Source: Actinomycetota bacterium (GTDB taxonomy: Bacteria > Actinomycetota > Humimicrobiia > Humimicrobiales > Humimicrobiaceae). From it: a stretch of 10,709 nt of DNA. The notes under the pieces are model-generated. The model worked only from the letters and a program-made list of their open reading frames with translations, did no database searches and was not told the origin of the DNA. The stretch spans positions 1-10,709 of the forward strand of contig JAMCQQ010000357.1 of NCBI GenBank assembly GCA_023379515.1, given 5' to 3'. The translations under genes were made by a program, and so were the position numbers. This document shows, piece after piece, positions 1 to 7,044 of the stretch (positions are counted from its first letter, which is position 1; the number at the start of each line of letters is the position of its first letter).

Positions 1-548
1 CTTTTAGCTACCACCTGGAAAGGGAAACCTCTTTCCTGGGGCAAAGTGATATCATTTAGTTTCAAAGCAATGATAATGTTATTATCGCGAATGTAACTCA
101 AATCAAGAGAAGAATATCCTTCGGGAACATCAGTTGTGTGGAAAATAACTATTTTAGCATCAGATTTGACTCTGGCATCATTAAAGATAGCATTAAGTTC
201 CGGACCGGTCCATTTGGCCGTAAAATTCCAGCCCTCGACACAATTTAAATCCATTAGCCATGATATCTGGGGGTATGACAATAGGTCATTATAAGTCAGG
301 GTTAGGGGATTTTCTACAAGACCATCTACTGTCAATCTATAGGTATCCCTGTCTATATGTTGGGTACCAGTCAAAGCATTATTGCGTTGCTCCGCAATGG
401 GTGTGAGCTTTGTTCCCTGAAATTCTACAGCCTCTACTTCCGCTGTATTTGAAATTAGCGGAGGCTGACTTTTGCAGGCAGATAATAAATAGGTTATCAA
501 TATGATGAGTATAAATAATAATATCCAGGATAGTTTAAATCTTTTCAT
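1..548 (-). CDS. Molybdopterin-dependent oxidoreductase lipoprotein (SUOX/MsrP-like domain), 3' end cut by window
   Basis: Reading the minus strand from the ATG at 548 gives 182 residues with no stop before the window edge, so the C-terminus is missing. Residues 1-25 form a Sec-type lipoprotein signal: a basic start (MKRFK), a long hydrophobic stretch and a lipobox L22-S-A-C25. The rest matches the oxidoreductase molybdopterin-binding fold of the sulfite oxidase/MsrP (YedY) family: the block LNCVEGWNFTAKWTG (residues 101-115) holds the conserved Cys103 expected to ligate molybdenum, and QERGFPFQVVAK (171-182) matches the family's loop before the second cofactor-contacting segment. A good Shine-Dalgarno (AGAGGAGA, about 553-560) lies just upstream, overlapping the spacer after the cytochrome gene. 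The likely role is an outward-facing, membrane-anchored oxidoreductase using electrons from that cytochrome; the substrate is unknown. No twin-arginine motif is visible, which is odd for a cofactor-loaded protein. Confidence 0.85.
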   Translation of the reverse strand, partial: MKRFKLSWILLFILIILITYLLSACKSQPPLISNTAEVEAVEFQGTKLTPIAEQRNNALTGTQHIDRDTYRLTVDGLVENPLTLTYNDLLSYPQISWLMDLNCVEGWNFTAKWTGPELNAIFNDARVKSDAKIVIFHTTDVPEGYSSLDLSYIRDNNIIIALKLNDITLPQERGFPFQVVAK

Positions 549-560
549 CTTATCTCCTCT

Positions 561-926
561 CTAGGCCCATAATTCCATATAAATTACTAATGCTAATAAT
601 GCTAATCCAATTATTATCAGTAAACTGTTAATTAACCAGGCCCTGTGTTGATTTATCCTTCGGATGGCAAGTCTGATGTTTAAAAGCACGTGACTCAAAA
701 ACAAGACAACCAGTGGTAAATTAATTACCCTATGTATGGAATCTGCCAGTCTGCGGTCAATAAGTCCAAAGCTTACTTTATATATAATTTCCGTATGGGT
801 AATACCCCACCCTGTAACTACTAAAACCATCACGTTTACCAGAAGCAACCAGGCATTTATGCGAGTAAAAATTTTTAACCATTTGATAGTTTTAGGTGAT
901 TCATTAATGCAATTACTTAATTTCAT
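561..926 (-). CDS. Small three-helix cytochrome-b-like membrane protein, partner of the molybdopterin lipoprotein
   Basis: The protein has 121 residues, with hydrophobic segments at about 22-42, 68-88 and 97-117. Histidines sit at membrane-relevant places: His44 at the end of helix 1, His65 just before helix 2 (SIHRV) and His79 inside helix 2 (LSHVLLNIR). This pattern resembles small cytochrome b561/DUF4405-like heme proteins, where paired His residues ligate b-type heme. The gene lies 12 bases upstream of the molybdopterin lipoprotein on the same strand and is surely cotranscribed. By analogy with the MsrQ-MsrP pair, it probably passes quinol electrons to the lipoprotein, but MsrQ has about six helices and about 200 residues, so this is a reduced or distinct type. 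The start at 926 has no clear Shine-Dalgarno; no other in-frame ATG precedes helix 1. The gene reality is well supported; the heme role is inferred. Confidence 0.75.
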   Translation of the reverse strand: MKLSNCINESPKTIKWLKIFTRINAWLLLVNVMVLVVTGWGITHTEIIYKVSFGLIDRRLADSIHRVINLPLVVLFLSHVLLNIRLAIRRINQHRAWLINSLLIIIGLALLALVIYMELWA

Positions 927-997
927 CGGTAATCAGTAATTCTTATTTCAAAAATTTATTTAACATCTTCACTTTTCAAAATTCGTTAATTTTCAAA

Positions 998-1031
998 AAC
1001 TCATTATTATAATTTATTATAATAATGAGTT
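998..1031 (-). terminator. Perfect 15-bp AT-rich hairpin, probable terminator of the Nramp gene
   Basis: Bases 998-1012 and 1017-1031 are exact reverse complements around a TTTA loop. Read on the minus strand, the stem lies 17 bases after the Nramp stop codon, and the descending arm runs into TTTTTG, as in an intrinsic terminator. The stem has only two G-C pairs, so it would be weak for its length. It could instead, or also, be a protein-binding palindrome upstream of the cytochrome gene. Confidence 0.5.
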
Positions 1032-1048
1032 GGAAAAGTGTCTATAAA

Positions 1049-2332
1049 TTATTTGAAAATAGGCTTAACCAAATTAAAAATCATGAAAAGGGATGCTATT
1101 CCAATAAATGCGAATGTAACCCATGCAATAATCTTATATGCTTTTCTACTTTTGAATTCTCTTACGACTCTTTTATCATCAGCAAGTTTTATAATTATTG
1201 CAATCAAAGGAATGGAGATAACTCCATTAATGACAGCAACATAATATAAGGCAGTAATCGGATTTATTTTAATCAAATCTATTAATGCTCCAATAAGAGT
1301 TGCCGCACCTAAAACTAGATAAAATGGCCATGCATCTTTTAGCTTTTTACTTAATCCTTCCTTAAAACCAAATGTATCAGAGATTGCATATGTAACGCTC
1401 CCGGCAAGAACAGGAATGGATTGGAATCCGATGCCGACAATGCCTACCGTAAATAACAGATATGCAAAATTTCCTGCCAAAGGCTTTAAAGCCAGAGCTG
1501 CTTCCTGTGGTGTTCCGATACTGGTAATTCCGCTTTTATTTAAAGTTGCAGCAGTAGTTATTAAAATAAAGGCAGCAATCAAATTAGAAAAAACCATACC
1601 GGTAAAAGTATCATTCCTGAGGGTTCTGATTTCTATGTTTGTCGTAATAGGTTCTTCACCAAATACTTTAATTTTTCCATCATTAATTTCATTTTCGACT
1701 TCCTGTGAAGCTTGCCAGAAGAATAAATATGGAGATATTGTTGTACCGATAAAACCTACCATAGTCATAAAATAAGCTGGACTGAAATCAATATGTGGAA
1801 TAAATGTATATGATAATATAGAATGCCAGTCCTGTTTTACAATAAAGGCAGTTATTACATAAACTAAAAGGGTAAAACTCATGAATTTAAGGTAAATAGA
1901 ATATTTTTTATAAGAAATAAATACCTCCATCAATATGATAATTACGGTTACTAAAGAAAGCCAGAATATTGTTGACAGACCCAAAATCATTTTAAGGCTT
2001 GCAGCCATTATGCCCAAATCAGCAGCGATATTTAAAGTATTAGCAAAAATTAGAAGAATAACTGAAAAATAAAGAAGCTTTTTAGAATAAAATTTTTTTA
2101 TTACACCGGCAAGTCCCATCCCTGATATCATACCGATTCGTCCACACATTTCCTGTATGGAAAACATCATAGGGATTAGAAATAGAGATAACCAATTAAG
2201 TTTATATCCGAATTGTGCTCCCGCTATTGAATAAGTTGCGACACCTGATGGGTCATCATCAGCAGCACCTGTAATAAATCCTGGTCCTAATTTTCTAAAG
2301 ATATTTCTTAGGGCTTTATAAAACTTAGGCAT
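1049..2332 (-). CDS. Nramp/SLC11-superfamily metal-ion transporter, divergent metal-site motifs
   Basis: The 427-residue protein has about eleven hydrophobic segments. LGPGFITGAADDDPSG (15-30) and AGAQFGY (37-43) align with helix 1 of Nramp transporters, and GTTISPY (196-202) aligns with helix 6. Canonical Nramps read D-P-G-N in helix 1 and A-x-x-M-P-H in helix 6. Here the aspartate is kept (D27-P28) but the glycine-asparagine becomes S29-G30, the metal-binding methionine becomes Ser200 and the histidine becomes Tyr202. In known Nramps the methionine favours Mn/Fe over Mg/Ca, so this protein may carry another cation, as the Nramp-related Mg transporters do; the substrate is not decided by sequence alone. 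The gene has its own promoter at 2391-2419 and is followed by a hairpin at 998-1031. No clear Shine-Dalgarno precedes the ATG at 2332. The name mntH is avoided because the selectivity residues differ. Confidence 0.88.
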   Translation of the reverse strand: MPKFYKALRNIFRKLGPGFITGAADDDPSGVATYSIAGAQFGYKLNWLSLFLIPMMFSIQEMCGRIGMISGMGLAGVIKKFYSKKLLYFSVILLIFANTLNIAADLGIMAASLKMILGLSTIFWLSLVTVIIILMEVFISYKKYSIYLKFMSFTLLVYVITAFIVKQDWHSILSYTFIPHIDFSPAYFMTMVGFIGTTISPYLFFWQASQEVENEINDGKIKVFGEEPITTNIEIRTLRNDTFTGMVFSNLIAAFILITTAATLNKSGITSIGTPQEAALALKPLAGNFAYLLFTVGIVGIGFQSIPVLAGSVTYAISDTFGFKEGLSKKLKDAWPFYLVLGAATLIGALIDLIKINPITALYYVAVINGVISIPLIAIIIKLADDKRVVREFKSRKAYKIIAWVTFAFIGIASLFMIFNLVKPIFK

Positions 2333-2363
2333 TTTAATTTTTATTCTTTTGAGAATTTATTAA

Positions 2364-2446
2364 CAGATTCAACAACCCTGAATTTGTTATATTATACTAC
2401 TATGTAATTTTCCCTTCAAACCCTTATCAGGCCGGGTCTGAATCTG
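2364..2446. repeat. 8-bp inverted repeat flanking the Nramp promoter, candidate operator sites
   Basis: CAGATTCA (2364-2371) and TGAATCTG (2439-2446) are exact reverse complements. One arm lies in the start of the transcript, the other upstream of the -35 box. A further CTGAAT (2378-2383) forms a second, smaller inverted pair with ATTCA at 2367-2371, right at the predicted start site. This placement would suit a repressor that bridges or brackets the promoter. No match to a named operator (MntR, Fur, DtxR) was recognised. Confidence 0.3.
2391..2419 (-). promoter_or_regulatory. Sigma70-type promoter of the Nramp-like gene
   Basis: On the minus strand TTGAAG (2414-2419) and a perfect TATAAT (2391-2396) are separated by exactly 17 bases. 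Transcription would start near 2384, giving a leader of about 50 bases before the ATG at 2332. The consensus fit and correct orientation make this one of the two best promoters in the window. Confidence 0.65.
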
Positions 2447-2601
2447 ATATTCTTTTATGTCTTAAAAATTTATAATTAAAAAAGCTCTTGATTTTATTTA
2501 ATAATTTGTTAATATGTTAATAAATTTATAAACTATTAAACTTATAAATTCAAATAAATGAAAAGCAAAAATTTTTGTACAAAATGTGAAAGGAGTAAAT
2601 T

Positions 2602-2841
2602 ATGATGTGGGGATGGCCTATGATGGCTTTTGGCGGTATCGGGATGATCTTGAGCTTTGTTTTTTTTGTATTGATAGTAATAGGTATAATACTTTTAATA
2701 GTATGGCTTGTAAAAAGAACCGGTAATAATATTACCGATAAAACCGGCAAACACTCTTTAGAAATATTAAAAGAAAGATATGCAAAAGGTGAAATAACTA
2801 AAGAGCAATATGACGATATGAAAAAAGAATTAATGTCATAA
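2602..2841 (+). CDS. Small membrane protein with C-terminal SHOCT domain
   Basis: The 79-residue protein starts with a Met/Trp/Gly-rich stretch (MMWGWPMMAFGG) followed by one transmembrane helix at about 13-37. A polar linker leads to a SHOCT domain at 52-78 (SLEILKERYAKGEITKEQYDD), a short helical domain usually found at protein ends and thought to mediate oligomerisation or other contacts. The start is fixed by a clear Shine-Dalgarno AAAGGAG (2589-2595) six bases before the ATG. The gene is divergent from the Nramp-like gene, 269 bases away, and 181 bases upstream of glnS. Similar Met/Trp-rich SHOCT proteins are often of unknown function; a link to metal handling would be only positional. 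Confidence 0.85.
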   Translation: MMWGWPMMAFGGIGMILSFVFFVLIVIGIILLIVWLVKRTGNNITDKTGKHSLEILKERYAKGEITKEQYDDMKKELMS

Positions 2842-2918
2842 ATTAATGCTCATTTTTTATACAAAAAAACTGGTAAAATCCTATAACCTATTTTTCAATC
2901 CCCTTAAGTATGCTTTGT

Positions 2919-2940
2919 CTGTCTGTATTGACAGTTTGAA
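2919..2940 (+). terminator. Weak hairpin after the SHOCT gene, possible terminator
   Basis: CTGTC (2919-2923) and GACAG (2930-2934) form a five-pair stem with a six-base loop, followed by TTT and, after a short break, another T run. It lies about 78 bases after the SHOCT stop and just before the glnS promoter, where insulation would be expected. The stem is short, so support is weak. Confidence 0.25.
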
Positions 2941-2945
2941 GATTT

Positions 2946-2974
2946 TTGACAAAAATTACTCAATTTTCTAAAAT
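2946..2974 (+). promoter_or_regulatory. Near-consensus sigma70 promoter of glnS
   Basis: A perfect TTGACA (2946-2951) is followed after exactly 17 bases by TAAAAT (2969-2974), one mismatch from consensus. Transcription would begin near 2981, leaving a leader of about 42 bases with no visible T-box or other large regulatory structure. Confidence 0.7.
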
Positions 2975-3022
2975 GTTATTCTATTTTCACTAAAATATTT
3001 AAACTTTAAAAAAAGGCAATCT

Positions 3023-4714
3023 ATGAGTGATATCAACGGGAAATCTGACTTTATAAGAGATATAATCAGGACAGAATTAGAAAAAGAAGGCAGTAATAGA
3101 AAAATTCACACAAGGTTTCCGCCTGAACCCAATGGATACCTCCATATCGGACATGCAAAATCTATTTGTCTAAATTTTGGGCTCGCAGAAGAATTTGGCG
3201 GCAGTTGTAATTTAAGATTTGATGATACAAATCCTACGAAAGAAGAAGCTGAATATGTGGAATCTATAAAGTCAGACATAATATGGCTGGGATTTAACTG
3301 GGGACACAGGCAATATTATGCTTCCGATTATTTCGAACAGCTTTATGGGTTTGCCGTCTCATTGATAAAAAAGAACAAAGCGTATGTTTGTGACTTAAGT
3401 GCCGAAGAGATAAGACAGTACAGAGGTACGCTCACAACGCCGGGAAAAGAAAGTCCCTATAGGAACCGCTCTCAGGAAGATAACCTGCAGCTATTTAAAG
3501 AAATGCGGGAAGGTAAATATCCTGATGGTTCAAAAGTATTGAGGGCAAAGATAGATATGTCTTCACCTAACCTGAATATGCGCGACCCTGTGATGTATCG
3601 CATACTTCATAAAAGCCATCACCGCACCGGAAGTAATTGGCGCATATACCCAACATATGATTGGGCACACGGACAATCAGATTCTATCGAAAAAATTACA
3701 CATTCGATATGCACTCTGGAGTTTGAGGATCACCGTCCGCTTTATGATTGGTTTATTGAACAACTTGGTATATATCATCCCAGACAAATAGAGTTTGCCA
3801 GACTTAATCTTACGCATACTGTAATGAGCAAGAGAATGTTACTTGAACTTGTAGAAAAAAAATATGTAAATAGCTGGGATGACCCGAGGATGCCTACCCT
3901 TTCGGGTATGCGGAGAAGAGGTTACCCGCCAGAAGCAATCCGCAACTTCTGCTGGCAAATAGGAGTATCGAAAGCAGAAAGCACGGTAGAGATTGAATTT
4001 CTTGAACATTTTATAAGGGAAGATTTAAATAAAAAAGCGGCCAGGGTTATGGCAGTGCTGCATCCCTTAAAAGTTGTGATAGATAATTATCCTGATGACC
4101 AGGAAGAAGAGCTTACTGCAATAAATAATCCTGAAGATATTTGCGCAGGCACCAGGAAGATACCGTTTTCAAAAATTTTATACATAGAGAGAGAAGATTT
4201 CATGGAAGATGCACCTTCAAAATTTTACAGGCTGACTCCGGGAAGAGAAGTAAGGCTGAGGTATGCTTATTTTATAAAGTGCATTGATGTGGTTAAAGAT
4301 AGGGATAACAATATCTTAGAACTTCATTGCACTTATGACCCAGCCACCAGGGGTGGGGATGCACCTGACGGCCGCAAGGTAAAAGCAACACTTCACTGGG
4401 TTTCTGCCAAACATTGCATAACTGCAGAAGCCAGGTTGTTCAATAATCTTTTTATAAATGAAAATCCTCTTAAAGTAGAAGAAGGTCATGATTTTAAAGA
4501 AAATTTAAATCCGCATTCATTGAAAGTAGTTAAGGACTGCAGGCTTGAGCCTTCTCTTGGCAACGTAAAACCGTTAAATGTTTTTCAATTTGAAAGGTTG
4601 GGATACTTCTGTGTGGACCCTGACACTAAAAACAAAAAAATAATATTTAACAGAACGGTAACATTAAAAGATGAGTGGGCAAAAATAACCAAAATTCATT
4701 CCGGAACATCATAA
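3023..4714 (+). CDS. glnS: Glutaminyl-tRNA synthetase
   Basis: The cytosolic class Ib enzyme attaches glutamine to tRNA-Gln. The 563-residue length fits bacterial GlnRS (about 550). The N-terminal motif [17 protein letters not shown] (31-47) contains the HIGH signature at 41-44, followed by NLRFDDTNP (63-71); the KMSKS-type motif is VMSKR (267-271). [19 protein letters not shown] (210-228) is typical of GlnRS rather than a non-discriminating GluRS. The C-terminal anticodon-binding beta-barrels appear complete, with the usual [14 protein letters not shown] segment. A weak AAGG lies about six bases before the ATG; the promoter is at 2946-2974. Presence of GlnRS means this organism can charge tRNA-Gln directly, as a minority of bacterial groups do, without strictly needing GatCAB for glutamine. 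Confidence 0.97.
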   Translation: MSDINGKSDFIRDIIRTELEKEGSNRKIHTRFPPEPNGYLHIGHAKSICLNFGLAEEFGGSCNLRFDDTNPTKEEAEYVESIKSDIIWLGFNWGHRQYYASDYFEQLYGFAVSLIKKNKAYVCDLSAEEIRQYRGTLTTPGKESPYRNRSQEDNLQLFKEMREGKYPDGSKVLRAKIDMSSPNLNMRDPVMYRILHKSHHRTGSNWRIYPTYDWAHGQSDSIEKITHSICTLEFEDHRPLYDWFIEQLGIYHPRQIEFARLNLTHTVMSKRMLLELVEKKYVNSWDDPRMPTLSGMRRRGYPPEAIRNFCWQIGVSKAESTVEIEFLEHFIREDLNKKAARVMAVLHPLKVVIDNYPDDQEEELTAINNPEDICAGTRKIPFSKILYIEREDFMEDAPSKFYRLTPGREVRLRYAYFIKCIDVVKDRDNNILELHCTYDPATRGGDAPDGRKVKATLHWVSAKHCITAEARLFNNLFINENPLKVEEGHDFKENLNPHSLKVVKDCRLEPSLGNVKPLNVFQFERLGYFCVDPDTKNKKIIFNRTVTLKDEWAKITKIHSGTS

Positions 4715-4740
4715 AGAAGATCGTCAGCTTCTTATTTTTA
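4714..4740 (+). terminator. Weak hairpin plus T-rich run after glnS
   Basis: AAGAAG (4714-4719) pairs with CTTCTT (4728-4733) across an eight-base loop and is followed by ATTTTTAAT. It begins at the glnS stop codon, in the 58-base gap between the convergent glnS and typA genes. The stem is A-T rich, so efficiency is doubtful. Confidence 0.35.
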
Positions 4741-4772
4741 ATAAATAACTGAGGAAAAATCAAATAAGTTGG

Positions 4773-6590
4773 TTATTTTGGGACAGAACTTTGCATTTTA
4801 TATCGCTTTCCTTCAAGCTCGCTTGCAGCAATCTTACGGATTCGTATTGATTTGGGAGTGACTTCAACAAGCTCGCTGTCATCTATATATTCCAAAGCAT
4901 CTTCCAGGTCCATAATTCTGGGAACATTGAAATGCTCCAAACCACCTTCTCCTTTTGAGCGCATATTGCTTAGCTGTTTTTCTTTGCAGACATTCACCCA
5001 GATATCTTCGGTGCGGGAATTTTGCCCAACAACCTGGCTTTTGTAAACATTGATTGCAGGACCATAAAATAGTTCCCCACGGCTCTGTATGTTTGTTAAA
5101 CCATACAACCTGGTTATGCCTGTTTCACAAGCCACAAGAGAGCCTCTCTCGCGTTTTTTCCACTCACCTTTTTCAGGCAGATACTGATGAAATAACGTAT
5201 TCATAATACCCAATCCCCTAGTATCGGTCATGAATTCTCTTCTGTAACCAAATAACCCACGTGTAGGTATGATAAATTCCATATTAACAATTTTTTCCTT
5301 AACTTCCATTTTTTTCAATTGGCCATAGCGGTTGCCCAGCTTTTGAATTACAGTTCCGGAATATTCTTCCGGTACTTCTATAAAGACTTCTTCATATGGA
5401 ATCATTCTTGTACCGTCAACAATTTTAACTATAACCTGGGGCTGGGAAACCTGAAACTCATATCCTTCGCGACGAAGACGCTCAATAAAGATGGCAAGGT
5501 GAAGTTCACCTCGTCCGGAAACAATCCATCCGCCTGCAGGGTTGTCTTCTATTTTTAGAGCGACATCATTTTCGAGCTCCCTATAAATTCTCTCTCTTAT
5601 CTGCCTGGATGTCGTAAATTGCCCTTCCCTGCCCGCAAAAGGAGAGGTATTTATAGTAAAAGTCATCTTAACAGTAGGCTCTTCAATATGAAGCAAGGGT
5701 AAGGCTTGCGGTTGGTATACGTCCGCAATGGTTTCACCAATCATAATATCGGGAATTCCTGCAATGGCCACTATTTCGCCTGCTTGTGCTTCCTTAACCT
5801 CAATTTGAGCCAGTCCTTGAAAAGTTATCAATGACGTCAGGCGAAATTTTTTCATTGAGCCTTCACGGTTTATTTGCACTACTTCCTTCCCGGCTTCTAT
5901 TTTTCCATTATAAATTCGTCCCCGTGCAATACGGCCCCTAAAATTATCCCAGTTTGTTGAAGTGACCAGCATTTGCAGAGGCAGGTTTGCATCACCGCTT
6001 GGTTTGGGAATGTATTTGACAATTTCCTCAAACAAAGGTGTGACATCTTTCATAAGTTTCAAGTCAGGGACCAGCCCGGCTTTACTCATTTTGGAAGAAG
6101 CATAAATAATCGGGAAATTAGCAGTTTTTTCATCGGCACCAAGATCAATAAAAAGGTCAAAGGTTTTATTTAAAGCTTCATTTATATCAGCATTAGGTTT
6201 ATCTATTTTATTAATTACAACAATAATCTTATGCTTTAGCTCCAGAGCTTTTTTCAGAACAAAACGGGTTTGCGGCATAGGACCTTCCTGAGCATCAACA
6301 AGCAATAGCGAACCATCAGCCATTTGCAATACTCTCTCAACTTCTCCTCCAAAATCAGCGTGTCCCGGTGTATCGATAATATTGATCTTGATTCCGTTCC
6401 AGACCACTGAAGCATTTTTGGAAAAAATAGTAATCCCGCGCTCTCTTTCCAGCTCATTGCTGTCCATGATGCAGTTTATATCAGCTATATCTTTATTTAA
6501 TCTTGTTTTGGACAGGCGCAGCAAAGAATCGACCAGGGTAGTTTTGCCATGGTCAACATGAGCTATTATTGCAATGTTGCGAATTTCCAT
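4773..6590 (-). CDS. typA: Ribosome-associated translational GTPase TypA/BipA
   Basis: The 605-residue protein matches the usual length of TypA/BipA, an EF-G/LepA relative that binds the 70S ribosome and helps ribosome assembly and stress adaptation. GTPase motifs are in order: G1 HVDHGKTT (11-18), G2 within RERGITIFSK (49-58), G3 DTPGH (73-77), G4 NKID (127-130) and a G5-like ASSK (164-167). The later domains include the EF-G-like beta-barrel, the domain III/V folds (GRGELHLAIFIERLRREGYE near 360) and the TypA-specific C-terminal domain with RGLFGYRREF and a basic region near the end. It stands alone on the minus strand, convergent with glnS and divergent from the ABM gene. No clear Shine-Dalgarno precedes the ATG; a TATAAT -10 box (6654-6659, minus) with a poor -35 is a possible promoter. 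Confidence 0.97.
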   Translation of the reverse strand: MEIRNIAIIAHVDHGKTTLVDSLLRLSKTRLNKDIADINCIMDSNELERERGITIFSKNASVVWNGIKINIIDTPGHADFGGEVERVLQMADGSLLLVDAQEGPMPQTRFVLKKALELKHKIIVVINKIDKPNADINEALNKTFDLFIDLGADEKTANFPIIYASSKMSKAGLVPDLKLMKDVTPLFEEIVKYIPKPSGDANLPLQMLVTSTNWDNFRGRIARGRIYNGKIEAGKEVVQINREGSMKKFRLTSLITFQGLAQIEVKEAQAGEIVAIAGIPDIMIGETIADVYQPQALPLLHIEEPTVKMTFTINTSPFAGREGQFTTSRQIRERIYRELENDVALKIEDNPAGGWIVSGRGELHLAIFIERLRREGYEFQVSQPQVIVKIVDGTRMIPYEEVFIEVPEEYSGTVIQKLGNRYGQLKKMEVKEKIVNMEFIIPTRGLFGYRREFMTDTRGLGIMNTLFHQYLPEKGEWKKRERGSLVACETGITRLYGLTNIQSRGELFYGPAINVYKSQVVGQNSRTEDIWVNVCKEKQLSNMRSKGEGGLEHFNVPRIMDLEDALEYIDDSELVEVTPKSIRIRKIAASELEGKRYKMQSSVPK

Positions 6591-6668
6591 AATTATTTAT
6601 TTGGTCATTTCAAATATTTTAAACACCTTATTGAAATTTTTCTCAAGTTACGCATTATACAGCTTTAT

Positions 6669-6698
6669 TTGTAAAAATAAATGTTTTTGTTTTATAAT
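6669..6698 (+). promoter_or_regulatory. Possible promoter of the ABM-family gene
   Basis: TTGTAA (6669-6674) and a perfect TATAAT (6693-6698) are 18 bases apart. The start site would fall near 6705, only about 13 bases before the ATG at 6718. The surroundings are very AT-rich, so a chance match is possible. Confidence 0.35.
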
Positions 6699-6717
6699 TA
6701 TTTTTATATATTTTAGA

Positions 6718-7038
6718 ATGGAGGAGAAAAGAATAATTATAGTTCATGTATTTGCAAAAGTTAAACCGGATATGCTGGAACCTTTCAAGGCGGCAACTTT
6801 AAAAAATGCCCAAAACAGCATCAAAGAACCGGGAATCCTGCGATTCGATTTCATACAACGGGAAGATGATCCCTTAAGCTTTTTACTTGTTGAGGTTTAT
6901 AAAGACAGCAATGCCATTGCACAACACAAAGAAACTTCTCATTATAACGAATGGCGGCAGAGTGTTGAACATATGATTGCTGAACCAAGGAAAAGCATTA
7001 AATATGTCAATATTTTTCCGGAAGATAAAGCATGGTAG
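6718..7038 (+). CDS. ABM-family small monooxygenase (YgiN-like, putative quinol monooxygenase)
   Basis: The reading frame stays open upstream to 6574, but family resemblance begins at the ATG at 6718, giving 106 residues. The protein is a single antibiotic-biosynthesis-monooxygenase (ABM) ferredoxin-like domain: IIIVHVFAKVKP (6-17) is strand 1, then EPGILRFDF (37-45), DPLSFLLVEVYKD (51-63) with its conserved Glu, the AIAQHKETSHY segment (66-76) and a closing strand near KYVNIFP (95-101). Such proteins are dimeric, cofactor-free oxygenases or heme/quinone-related enzymes; the substrate here is unknown. An excellent GGAGGAG lies just after the chosen ATG (6720-6726) and none before it, so initiation at a rare ATA/ATT codon at 6733 or 6736, which would give the usual family N-terminus, cannot be excluded. 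Its stop codon abuts that of the convergent TPM gene. Confidence 0.85.
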   Translation: MEEKRIIIVHVFAKVKPDMLEPFKAATLKNAQNSIKEPGILRFDFIQREDDPLSFLLVEVYKDSNAIAQHKETSHYNEWRQSVEHMIAEPRKSIKYVNIFPEDKAW

Positions 7039-7044
7039 CTACCA
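7033..7044. repeat. 12-bp perfect palindrome spanning two abutting convergent stop codons
   Basis: TGGTAGCTACCA contains the TAG stop of the ABM gene (7036-7038) and, on the other strand, the TAG stop of the TPM gene (7041-7039). The two coding regions meet with zero bases between them. No U-tract follows on either strand, so it is not a normal intrinsic terminator. Confidence 0.6.

Noticed and set aside
736..939. 67-residue plus-strand frame opposite the cytochrome-like gene
   Set aside because: The opposite strand encodes a coherent three-helix protein adjoining its operon partner, while this frame shows no domain.
2928..2956. A second promoter starting at TTGACA 2928
   Set aside because: At 17 bases downstream the -10 position reads AAAAAT; the TTGACA at 2946 has a far better partner (TAAAAT). 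The first one is part of the CTGTC/GACAG hairpin.
2842..3022. A T-box or other amino-acid-responsive leader before glnS
   Set aside because: The predicted transcript leader is only about 42 bases and lacks the T-box sequence and any large stem.
6574..6717. Longer N-terminus for the ABM-family gene
   Set aside because: The extension is Phe/Ile/Tyr-rich translation of AT-rich intergenic DNA, overlaps the start of typA and has no counterpart in the family.
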